Assembly: GCA_030609775.1 (NCBI GenBank)
Contig: JAUWTD010000009.1
Location: 1-33,703 of the forward strand
Reading direction: 5' to 3'
Source of the DNA: Candidatus Altarchaeota archaeon
GTDB lineage: Archaea > Altiarchaeota > Altiarchaeia > IMC4 > QMZM01
Length of the DNA: 33,703 bases
The translations under genes and the position numbers were made by a program. The notes below the pieces were generated by a model. It was not told the origin of the DNA. It saw only the letters and a program-made list of their open reading frames with translations, and searched no databases. Positions 18,566 through 26,649 of the stretch are shown piece after piece. Numbering within the stretch: the first letter of the stretch is position 1; each line of letters starts with the position of its first letter.

Positions 18566-18937
18566 TCATTTCATCAACTCCTTTGTTGCGTTCGCTACCT
18601 TTAGTATTTCTATAAGAACTAAACCCAGATTAGCTTCAGATCGCACTAAGGCAACCACCGCAGCACTCGGACCAGCATCCACAGCAACCAGTTTACAGTC
18701 CTCTGCTTCGGATATAACCCGTTTAACAGAACCCTTCTTTAATTCAGATACTGCAGTCTCAGCTGCACCATACATTGTCGCAGACATAGCAGCAAATGTC
18801 TCGGCATTAACATCTCTGGGTAAACGAGAAGCAACAAGTAACCCATCCCTAGTTGTTATAGCTGCACCATCTATATCCCCCACATTTTCAAGTTCTTTTA
18901 GTAGATCAGCAAGTTCCTCTTTTTTCGATTTTGGCAT
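18566..18937 (-). CDS. Roadblock/LC7-domain protein
   Basis: GAAITTRDGLLVASRLPRDVNAETFAAMSATMYGAAETAVSELKKG...ANLGLVLIEI. Confidence 0.92.
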   Translation of the reverse strand: MPKSKKEELADLLKELENVGDIDGAAITTRDGLLVASRLPRDVNAETFAAMSATMYGAAETAVSELKKGSVKRVISEAEDCKLVAVDAGPSAAVVALVRSEANLGLVLIEILKVANATKELMK

Positions 18938-18958
18938 TTCTTCACCTCATAATATAAA

Positions 18959-20182
18959 TTAAACAATCCGGCTAAATAAAGCATCAAGAACCGCGTGCAC
19001 ATCCTCATCTTTTAATTTAGCAGGCTCATTCACCTTAACCTTGGATAAATCCTCCGCAGTCACTGGAACGATTGGCACAGCATCGGACACATGCATTTTT
19101 TCCCTGATTTTATCAATACTTAAAGCACCCTCGAGATTCGCTTTGTTTGCAACGATTACAACAGGCAAACCAATACTCTTAGACCTGATTAACATATCGT
19201 TCACCCTATGAAAACTCTGTTCGTTTGTTGAATCAACTACTGCGATAACCCCTAGGGATTCGCCGCCTAAAAGCTCGAGAATGGGATCAAATCTCTCCTG
19301 CCCCGGGGTTCCAAAGAGATCAACTGAAAAACCAGAGTAATCTACGTGACCATGATCCAATGCAACTGTTGTCCCCACCCGGTCAACTGAAACAGCTTTT
19401 GTCGAAGCAGAATGTACAAACGAGCTTTTCCCGGCATTATAGGCTCCAGTCACAAGAATCTTGGGAATATAAACTTTCACACCACCAGGCACAGATATCT
19501 TAAATGGAACAGATACACCCTCCTTTGATTTACCGTTCCATGAAACCTTTGAAACAATGAAAAACTCCCGAAGTATCACTTTCTCCTCTATCGCCTTTAG
19601 TTGGATGATTGCATCAGATATAAGCCGGGCCTTGTTAAGAACCTTAGTCTCATACGGCCATTCAGTGAACAAAAAAAAGCCTGTGGCATTTTTTTCCTTG
19701 AATATATCCTTCCACTTAATTAATTCATCTAAACAGTTTTCACCGCAGTGATCAATCAAGGTAGATAATGAATCACACACAACAAGAGTATGCCCCGACC
19801 CAGTAGCATCCAATGCATTTTTTAGGGCATCAGTTATCTGTGTTATATCCTTTGCATTCTTTACAGAAAACCTCTCCTCAGATTCGGCATTTATCAGACC
19901 ACTGTAGGCGTCAAGGAAAAAAAATTTACCCGCCTCCTTATATTTCTCAATACCCCAGCCATAGTGTCTAATCTCATCTTCAACAGTTAAACCCAGCTTT
20001 GACTGAGTTATATAGATACACGAATCCCCGGATTCAAGACGCTCCATAAGGGTCTGATATGCAAACGGGGCATTCTCTATCCCAGGATAGGCCCAGAGAA
20101 CAGTAAGTGTTGAAGGTTTTAATCCACCATCCAAAAATTCATCAAGACGAGGGATACTAGTAGCATATGTGTTCATTTTCAA
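18959..20182 (-). CDS. Walker-A-less KaiC-like domain fused to C-terminal Ras/MglA/CvnD-like small GTPase
   Basis: N-term TSIPRLDEFLDGGLKPSTLTVLWAYPGIENAPF, Walker-B-like LVVCDSLSTL; C-term G1 GAYNAGKSS, G3 DLFGTPGQERF, G4 NKAN. Confidence 0.88.
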   Translation of the reverse strand: MKMNTYATSIPRLDEFLDGGLKPSTLTVLWAYPGIENAPFAYQTLMERLESGDSCIYITQSKLGLTVEDEIRHYGWGIEKYKEAGKFFFLDAYSGLINAESEERFSVKNAKDITQITDALKNALDATGSGHTLVVCDSLSTLIDHCGENCLDELIKWKDIFKEKNATGFFLFTEWPYETKVLNKARLISDAIIQLKAIEEKVILREFFIVSKVSWNGKSKEGVSVPFKISVPGGVKVYIPKILVTGAYNAGKSSFVHSASTKAVSVDRVGTTVALDHGHVDYSGFSVDLFGTPGQERFDPILELLGGESLGVIAVVDSTNEQSFHRVNDMLIRSKSIGLPVVIVANKANLEGALSIDKIREKMHVSDAVPIVPVTAEDLSKVKVNEPAKLKDEDVHAVLDALFSRIV

Positions 20183-20282
20183 TTAATCTCCATTATTTCT
20201 CATATATATCGTCTATATGTAGATATTATCTAATCACATATAAAACCATTTCCCTTTTTCCCCCTCCAGATACAATTATTGA

Positions 20283-21209
20283 TTACAATTTCCTAAAATG
20301 TTCATAACCTCGTCTCTGCAGGAGAGATTCTTTGCTTCCATCAACTGATATTATGTTCTTTTCATGGGTAACCTCCCCTATCCGAGTTATGTCGAGGTTT
20401 TTTTTAATCACTTCAAAATCATCCTCAGACACAGTAAAGACCAACTCATAATCCCCGCCGCCATAAAGCACATACTCTAAAGGATCCTTATTTAAATCGT
20501 CTAACAGGTTCACTAAATCATCGGCCACAGGCAGCTCAGATGTATCAATCCAAGCTCCGGTATTGCTCTGGGAACATATATTATAGAGACTTATCGCAAG
20601 ACTATCTGATATATCAGTCATCGCAGAAGCATAATCATTAAGAAAGACTCCCTCCTCCACCCTCGGTTCAGGTTCCATGGCCTTTTTTATAAGCCCTTTA
20701 GGGCATTTCCGGTTCTCTAATAGACAATCTATTGCAAAAGATGCAGTTCCGAGGTATCCTGTAACCGCGATCACATCACCTTCCCGGGCACCGGAACGTA
20801 GAATGGGTTTACCTGTTAAGCCTGCTGCAGTTCCCGTAAGCGTAAGCTTTTGAGTATATTTCGTGTCACCGCCAACATATTTCACACCAAACTTACTGCA
20901 TTGCTTTTCTGCTGCATTAATCAGAGCTTCGAAGTTTTCTATGCATGTATCAGGTCCGCCGTACGCAAGCATGAATGCAAACGGCTTTGCACCCATTGAA
21001 GCTATATCACTTAAATTCACACTAACAATAAACATACCCACCTGCTCAAAACTCATGCCAGGTAACAGATGAGTGTCTGAATAGAACATATCAGTTGACA
21101 ATATGAGGTATCCCTCACCCATTTTGATGTATGCCGCATCATCCCCTATATCCAGAAAGCGGCTTATCCTCGCAATAATTTCTTTTTCGCCAAGATCAGA
21201 TAATCTCAT
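20283..21209 (-). CDS. thiL: Thiamine-monophosphate kinase
   Basis: IGDDAAYI, LILSTDMFYSDTHLLPGMSFEQVG, VNLSDIASMGAKP, GGDTKYTQKLTLTGTAAG, DISDSLA. Confidence 0.93.
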   Translation of the reverse strand: MRLSDLGEKEIIARISRFLDIGDDAAYIKMGEGYLILSTDMFYSDTHLLPGMSFEQVGMFIVSVNLSDIASMGAKPFAFMLAYGGPDTCIENFEALINAAEKQCSKFGVKYVGGDTKYTQKLTLTGTAAGLTGKPILRSGAREGDVIAVTGYLGTASFAIDCLLENRKCPKGLIKKAMEPEPRVEEGVFLNDYASAMTDISDSLAISLYNICSQSNTGAWIDTSELPVADDLVNLLDDLNKDPLEYVLYGGGDYELVFTVSEDDFEVIKKNLDITRIGEVTHEKNIISVDGSKESLLQRRGYEHFRKL

Positions 21210-21259
21210 TTTAAAGATATTATTAATAATCTAAAATAGTAATTTTATAAGGATACAAG

Positions 21260-22741
21260 ATGAAAGAATGGACAAAAGAAACGAAAGGAAAACCCCACAA
21301 CATACATGATCTCATACAGGAGACAAGAGAGGCATTTATGGGTATGGGTTTTAATGAGGTCGAAAATCAAGTTTTTATCCCTGAAGATGACGTCTATAAG
21401 CAATACGGATCAGAAGCACCTATAATATTAGATAGATGCTATTATCTCGCAGGTCTTACCCGCCCAGATATTGGTCTTGGAAAAAATCAGATGAAGTCCA
21501 TAAGGGAAATAAGCCCGGAATTAGATTTTGAGTCATTCACTAAGATACTTAGAGAGTACAGGGAAGGCTCTGTTGAAGGTGATAACCTATCAGAGGAAAT
21601 GATGAATAGGCTTAAAATAGGTAAATGCGAAGCTATGAATATAATAGACATAATACCTGAGTTTAAAACAATAACTCCTGTTGCAAGCAGGATAACCCTG
21701 CGCTCCCATATGACAGCTGCCTGGTATCCTACACTCGTAGCAATGCAAGACACCTATGAGCTGCCACTTAGGTTGTTCTCCGTCGGCTTGAGATTCAGGC
21801 GAGAACAGAAGGTGGACGCAACCCATCTCAGGGTGCATTATGGGGCATCGTGTGTTGTCATGGATAACGACTTCAGCCTTGATGATGGAAAAAAACTAAG
21901 CTATGAAATACTCTCAAAACTTAGGTTCGAAAACAATAAATTTGTGAAAAAGACCGCCACATCAAACTATTATGAAGAGAACACTGAATTTGAGATCTAT
22001 TCAGATGACATCGAGATAGCTGACTGCGGCATGTATTCGAAGGTTTCGCTTTCAAATTATGGTATAAAGTATCCTGTATTCAACCTAGGCTTTGGCCTTG
22101 AAAGAATCCTGATGGTAAGACGTGATGAGGAGGACATACGCAGGATAATGTATCCCCAGTTTTACAGGGTATTGAATCTAAGCGATGAAGAAATCGCAGA
22201 AAATGTAAAAATCAAGCTAGAACCAAAGACAGAGGAAGGCAAAAAGCTTGTGGAACTTCTAAAGAAGTATGCTGAGAAGTATGGAAATGAAAAATCCCCC
22301 TGCAGGTTCCTTGTCTACTCCGGAAGTTTCCTTGGAAAGAATATTAGCATTTACCTTATTGAAAAAGAAGAGAACACAAAACTCCTTGGCCCTGCAGCAT
22401 TTAATGAGGTCTATGTTTACGAGGGAGGTGTTTACGGCATTCCAAGAGATGCTGGAAAGCTTGCCAAGAAGCTTGATGAGGTGAAAGAGAAGGGAATCTA
22501 TGCAGGTTTCTCTTATCTTGACGCTGTCTTAAATCTTTTTGCAGCAGGAATAGAAGAATTTATAAGAAAAGAAAAAAAAGAGGCCTTCTTCCAGGTTAAG
22601 ATGGCAAAAACGCCTGCAGACGTGAACATAACAGTAGGTAAGGCAGCTAGGAGATTTATAACCTCAAAGAATAAAGGCATTTATGTGAAGGGCCCGGTTT
22701 TCACTGCCCTGGAGGTGAATGCAGATGCAGTGAAGGAATAA
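21260..22741 (+). CDS. sepS: O-phosphoseryl-tRNA(Cys) synthetase (SepRS)
   Basis: Class II motifs; TPVASRITLRSHMTAAWYPTL, FSVGLRFRREQKVDATHLRVHYGASCVVMD, NLGFGLERILMV. Confidence 0.93.
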   Translation: MKEWTKETKGKPHNIHDLIQETREAFMGMGFNEVENQVFIPEDDVYKQYGSEAPIILDRCYYLAGLTRPDIGLGKNQMKSIREISPELDFESFTKILREYREGSVEGDNLSEEMMNRLKIGKCEAMNIIDIIPEFKTITPVASRITLRSHMTAAWYPTLVAMQDTYELPLRLFSVGLRFRREQKVDATHLRVHYGASCVVMDNDFSLDDGKKLSYEILSKLRFENNKFVKKTATSNYYEENTEFEIYSDDIEIADCGMYSKVSLSNYGIKYPVFNLGFGLERILMVRRDEEDIRRIMYPQFYRVLNLSDEEIAENVKIKLEPKTEEGKKLVELLKKYAEKYGNEKSPCRFLVYSGSFLGKNISIYLIEKEENTKLLGPAAFNEVYVYEGGVYGIPRDAGKLAKKLDEVKEKGIYAGFSYLDAVLNLFAAGIEEFIRKEKKEAFFQVKMAKTPADVNITVGKAARRFITSKNKGIYVKGPVFTALEVNADAVKE

Positions 22742-22856
22742 TTAAGGTAACATTTATATACCAAAGTACAGATATATAACATAATCATAATAGATATTCA
22801 ACATAACCATAAATTTTTGATACAATCTATGAATTTGGGTGTTAAATATAAAAAAA

Positions 22857-24650
22857 ATGAAGCCCACCCTCCAAATTACTGCCAACCTTGAGAACCTCAA
22901 TGATGCAATCAAGATGGTGAAGAATGCAGTTTCCACAAACAGTGTAGGCTGGATAAGCATAGGGAAAAAACTCATAAAGAGCAATGGACTTCACGCCGTT
23001 AAAGAATTCAAAAAAAGATTCCCAGAAAAACACATCATAGTAGACATAAGCATTCTCGGACGCTCCCGCACACTGACGTCAGTAACAGACGCAGGCACAG
23101 ATATTCTGATGATACCTGACTACACATCAGGAGACATAACACAAAAATTCATTGAGGAATTCAAGAAAAACGGAATTGAAACAATGGTCGACCTAACAAA
23201 AGAATCCTCTCGGATAGATATCCCGAAAAAATTAGAGAAAATGGGTATCGACTACATAATAGTCAGTTTAGACGACCTTGAGGCTGTTTCAGAATCCATC
23301 ACCATACCCATAGCAGTTAAAATAGATCCAAATCGAGAAGATGTTTCCGATGCAGTTAACCTCGGAGCACAAATCATAGTACTTGACGAATCAATAACCA
23401 AAAAAGAAAACATAAAAGAGATTATTTATGATGTAAATAAAACACTTGCAGAAATACCCACACCAGAAACTGAACCAGGAACACATGAAGAACGCCAAAA
23501 CATACACAAAAACATACACACATACAAAGGATACATGGAAGGGAAACCATTAGAAGAAATGGAAAAAAATCCAACAGAATACGAAACCACAAGAGAAAAG
23601 AAAACCCAAAACATAAAACAAGAGCTAGATGAAATAAGAAATGAATGGAATAAGATAGAAAATGAATGGATTAGATTAGACGAAAATAAACAAGAGCTAG
23701 ATGAAAAGATACAAAAAATTGATTCAGAGTGGAAGAGAATAGAAAACCTAAAAGAGGAAGGATACCTGATTTCAGAGAATAATACAACAAAAAATGAAGA
23801 AAGTAGAGAATCAGAGGAAAATAGGTTAAGTGGAATAGAATTAAATGAGGTTGAAAAAGAATGGGGGGATATAGAAAACATGTGGAACAGAATAAACAAA
23901 GAAAAACAAGAAGCGGAGACAAAGAAAATAGAGATTGAAGAAGAATGGAAGAGATTGGCTGCAATGAGAGAAAAAATAGAACAAGAACAAGAAACAATAA
24001 ACAAACAAAGAGATGAAATAGAACAAGAACAAGAAACAATAAACAAACAAAGAGATGAGATGGATGCATACAGAATTTCAGATCTGGTTAAGCGTGTATC
24101 AGACATCAACAAGATAGAGATTAGTGAGGTACACAGAAAGGATAAAGTAGATAAGCTCACAGAATTAGAAAACGGCCTAAATAAAAAACAGATAGAGATC
24201 AAAGAAACTAAAGATGGATTAAATGCCAAAGAAGAAAAGATAAATAAAGAAATTAAGATGCTCGAAGAGGAATGGCATAAAATCGATGACATAAAAAGAA
24301 GATGGGGTGAAGAAGAAGACATAAAAAGAAGCGCAAATGGGTCTCTTGCATACCTCCAGAAACTCAAAAGAGAACATGAAAAACCAAAAACAAAGACAAA
24401 AGAAAAAGACAATCTAACAGACGATAAGACAAAAGACATGATCAATAGACTGATAGATCTTGTAGATGAAAGAGGAGAAATCAAACTCAAAGACGCTGCA
24501 AAAGAACTGCAGATTCAAGAATATCTTGCAAGAAGATGGACTAACCTCCTTGAAAAAAGATATATAATCGAAGTCAAAACACCCCTTGTCGGAGACATCA
24601 TACTTAAAAGAGGTGCAAACATAAACAAAATAAGCAAGTCACGGCAATAA
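22857..24650 (+). CDS. Degenerate HPS/OMPDC-like barrel + long coiled coil + C-terminal winged helix
   Basis: LQITANLENLNDAIKMVKNAV...GKKLIKSNGLHAVKEFKKRFPEKHIIVDISILGRS; Glu/Lys/Trp-rich coil; LVDERGEIKLKDAAKELQIQEYLARRWTNLLEKRYIIEVKTP. ATG at 22857 preferred over GTG at 22839. Confidence 0.78.
   Translation: MKPTLQITANLENLNDAIKMVKNAVSTNSVGWISIGKKLIKSNGLHAVKEFKKRFPEKHIIVDISILGRSRTLTSVTDAGTDILMIPDYTSGDITQKFIEEFKKNGIETMVDLTKESSRIDIPKKLEKMGIDYIIVSLDDLEAVSESITIPIAVKIDPNREDVSDAVNLGAQIIVLDESITKKENIKEIIYDVNKTLAEIPTPETEPGTHEERQNIHKNIHTYKGYMEGKPLEEMEKNPTEYETTREKKTQNIKQELDEIRNEWNKIENEWIRLDENKQELDEKIQKIDSEWKRIENLKEEGYLISENNTTKNEESRESEENRLSGIELNEVEKEWGDIENMWNRINKEKQEAETKKIEIEEEWKRLAAMREKIEQEQETINKQRDEIEQEQETINKQRDEMDAYRISDLVKRVSDINKIEISEVHRKDKVDKLTELENGLNKKQIEIKETKDGLNAKEEKINKEIKMLEEEWHKIDDIKRRWGEEEDIKRSANGSLAYLQKLKREHEKPKTKTKEKDNLTDDKTKDMINRLIDLVDERGEIKLKDAAKELQIQEYLARRWTNLLEKRYIIEVKTPLVGDIILKRGANINKISKSRQ
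23976..24059 (+). repeat. Two tandem 42-bp in-frame repeats encoding IEQEQETINKQRDE
   Basis: Units 23976-24017 and 24018-24059, essentially identical. Confidence 0.9.
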
Positions 24651-24838
24651 GGGGAGTGTAACGTTTTTTTCTGAAAACACCCCCTAATCGCGACTTCCCA
24701 GTCTTCTTACTAGGGCAGTTACGGGAATTAGAAGGAATTAGGAGTCTCCTTGTTACGTCAATCATACCAAGAGTAACCCAATTCATACATTAATTCTTCC
24801 TCCAACACCTTACTGCAAAACATCCAGGATCTGCACAA

Positions 24839-24861
24839 TAAAAGCATCCTCGATGCTTTTA
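24839..24861. terminator. Perfect hairpin TAAAAGCATC-CTC-GATGCTTTTA
   Basis: 10-bp stem, 3-nt loop, in a gap between convergent genes. Confidence 0.5.
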
Positions 24862-24949
24862 GCGTTCTTCAAATTATTCACCCTTAAAATGCCTTATCTA
24901 CTCCTTTGATACATAATGGTTCCATTTTGCTTAAGCCCCTTATAACCTA

Positions 24950-24981
24950 TTTGGAAGTTTCAGCAAAATTATTTATACTAC
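24950..24981. repeat. Direct repeat, copy A
   Basis: tttggaagtttcagcaaaattatttatactac; near-identical to 26617-26649 (one indel, one substitution). Confidence 0.85.
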
Positions 24982-26433
24982 GGATATACTGCTAAATTTA
25001 TATATTGCCGAGTAACCTCTGCCTTCAGAACATTCAAAAACCTTTTCTAGATTTTTATCTAGATCTTTTTTAATTTTAATATGCTCTTCGTCGTTTAATG
25101 GCATATCCAAATCTGTAAAAAATACAAAACTATTTTTTTCTGAGTAGTGATTTTTTATTAAATTCTTCAATGATTCATAACTCCAAGGATTAGGATAAAA
25201 CTGTGTGCTTTGCTTTGTATAATAATAAATAATTGAAGATTCATCAGTTATAATTAAGGCATTTTCCTCATTTTCTAAAAACTTACTTCCTTCTAGAAAA
25301 CATTTATGTGTACTGGTATAAGAATTTTTATGGATCGTATAAAATTGAGAGGATAAAGATAACAAAGTGACGATAACAACCATGATTAACACTAATTTTT
25401 CATGTTTCTTTATTTTATCTATAAAATATCCTGAAATTAAGGCAATTGTTGGAACAATTGCTAAAATAAATCTGTCTTCTTTATGGGGCATATAAATTGC
25501 CATTCCTAAGAAAAACGCAAACCAGATTAAAAGCAAGTACATCTCCTTTTTTAAAAAATCTTTTTTATACAAAATATAGATTAATCCAACAACAAAAACA
25601 AAGCCAATTATAGAAAACATCTGCCACCAATAGTCAAAAAAGAAATGCCAAGAATGTGATCCCCCCCAATAAGAAGATGCTTTTGCTCCATGAATAAAAG
25701 CACCTACCGGGTTATTGTATTCAAACATTCCATAAATAAACCAAGGGGTTAGAGTTAGGAAAAAAGTTAGAATTGAATACCATAAAAATTTGTCTTTCAA
25801 AAATTTAAAAGATTTATCTCTTGCTAAAAAATACAAGAGAAAAACAGGCATTATCCATAAAGCAGTATATCTTGATAAAAGGGCTAAAGCCAAAAAAACT
25901 CCGAATAAAACTTTGTATTTTTTATCTCCCTCTTCGTAACCTTTCCAAAAGCTAAAAAAAGTAAGTAATACAAAAAAAGTAAATAAAACACCGGTTAGAA
26001 TTTTTGCACTATAAATTACGTGTAAGGGGATTAATAAAAACAAAATTGCCGAATAAATGGCAACGTTTTTATTAAACATCTTTTTTCCCAACAAATAAAC
26101 TAAACAAACAGATAAAGAACCAACATATACCATAAAAAAATTCACTAAGAAACCTAAATTAAATAGGTAAAGAGACGACAAAAGATAAGGCAATAACGGA
26201 GCTCTAAATCCCATTCTGGGCCAAGCATAAAAATTGTCTCCGCCAGAAGGAATAAAATCACCCCACCCATTGTTCTTTACAGAATAATCCAAAGGATTGT
26301 TGCTTAAATCATAGCCTAAATTTGCATAAACTGTTTCATCCCAAAGTTTTAGAGGAGTGACAAAAACAAAAATCCCCCTAATAATAAAAGCGAGTAGGAA
26401 TAAAGCAATTAAAATTTTAGTTTCCTTTTTCAT
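24973..26433 (-). CDS. Membrane glycosyltransferase, PMT/ArnT-like (dolichyl-phosphate-mannose mannosyltransferase superfamily)
   Basis: Many TM segments; N-terminal TPLKLWDETVYANLGYDLSNN (acidic D-E in the first loop); Lys-rich, locally AT-rich sequence. Confidence 0.82.
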   Translation of the reverse strand: MKKETKILIALFLLAFIIRGIFVFVTPLKLWDETVYANLGYDLSNNPLDYSVKNNGWGDFIPSGGDNFYAWPRMGFRAPLLPYLLSSLYLFNLGFLVNFFMVYVGSLSVCLVYLLGKKMFNKNVAIYSAILFLLIPLHVIYSAKILTGVLFTFFVLLTFFSFWKGYEEGDKKYKVLFGVFLALALLSRYTALWIMPVFLLYFLARDKSFKFLKDKFLWYSILTFFLTLTPWFIYGMFEYNNPVGAFIHGAKASSYWGGSHSWHFFFDYWWQMFSIIGFVFVVGLIYILYKKDFLKKEMYLLLIWFAFFLGMAIYMPHKEDRFILAIVPTIALISGYFIDKIKKHEKLVLIMVVIVTLLSLSSQFYTIHKNSYTSTHKCFLEGSKFLENEENALIITDESSIIYYYTKQSTQFYPNPWSYESLKNLIKNHYSEKNSFVFFTDLDMPLNDEEHIKIKKDLDKNLEKVFECSEGRGYSAIYKFSSISVV

Positions 26434-26549
26434 CTTCTAAAACCTCTTTTATTGTTTTTTACTTCAACGCCTTCATTATTTATACATTCTAAGACTTCTT
26501 TAAACTTTTGTTCTAGGAAAAAATCCCATAGAGTTTTTCTTCTCCAATA
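26430..26549 (-). pseudogene. Possible 3' remnant of a gene upstream of the glycosyltransferase
   Basis: Open minus-strand frame YWRRKTLWDFFLEQKFKEVLECINNEGVEVKNNKRGFRR*, TGA overlapping the glycosyltransferase ATG (ATGA). Confidence 0.35.
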
Positions 26550-26616
26550 TTATGAAAATGAGGCTATTAGAGTAACTCAATTTTATGAGGAGGATAAGGG
26601 ACCTCCAAATAGATTA

Positions 26617-26649
26617 TTTGGAAGTTTTCAGCAAAATTATTTACACTAC
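26617..26649. repeat. Direct repeat, copy B
   Basis: tttggaagttttcagcaaaattatttacactac. Confidence 0.85.

Noticed and set aside
21219-21230. ATTATTAATAAT palindrome between thiL and sepS
   Set aside because: Short and AT-only in an AT-rich intergenic stretch; not distinguishable from chance.
23426-24490. 354-aa minus-strand ORF (and nested 23671-24069, 23841-24050)
   Set aside because: Antisense shadow of the Glu/Lys-rich coiled coil; Ser/Phe/Leu low-complexity translation, while the plus frame has a coherent domain architecture.
24604-24786. 60-aa minus ORF as a transposase or TnpB-end fragment
   Set aside because: No transposase motif recognisable; overlaps the 3' end of the pseudo-HPS protein gene.
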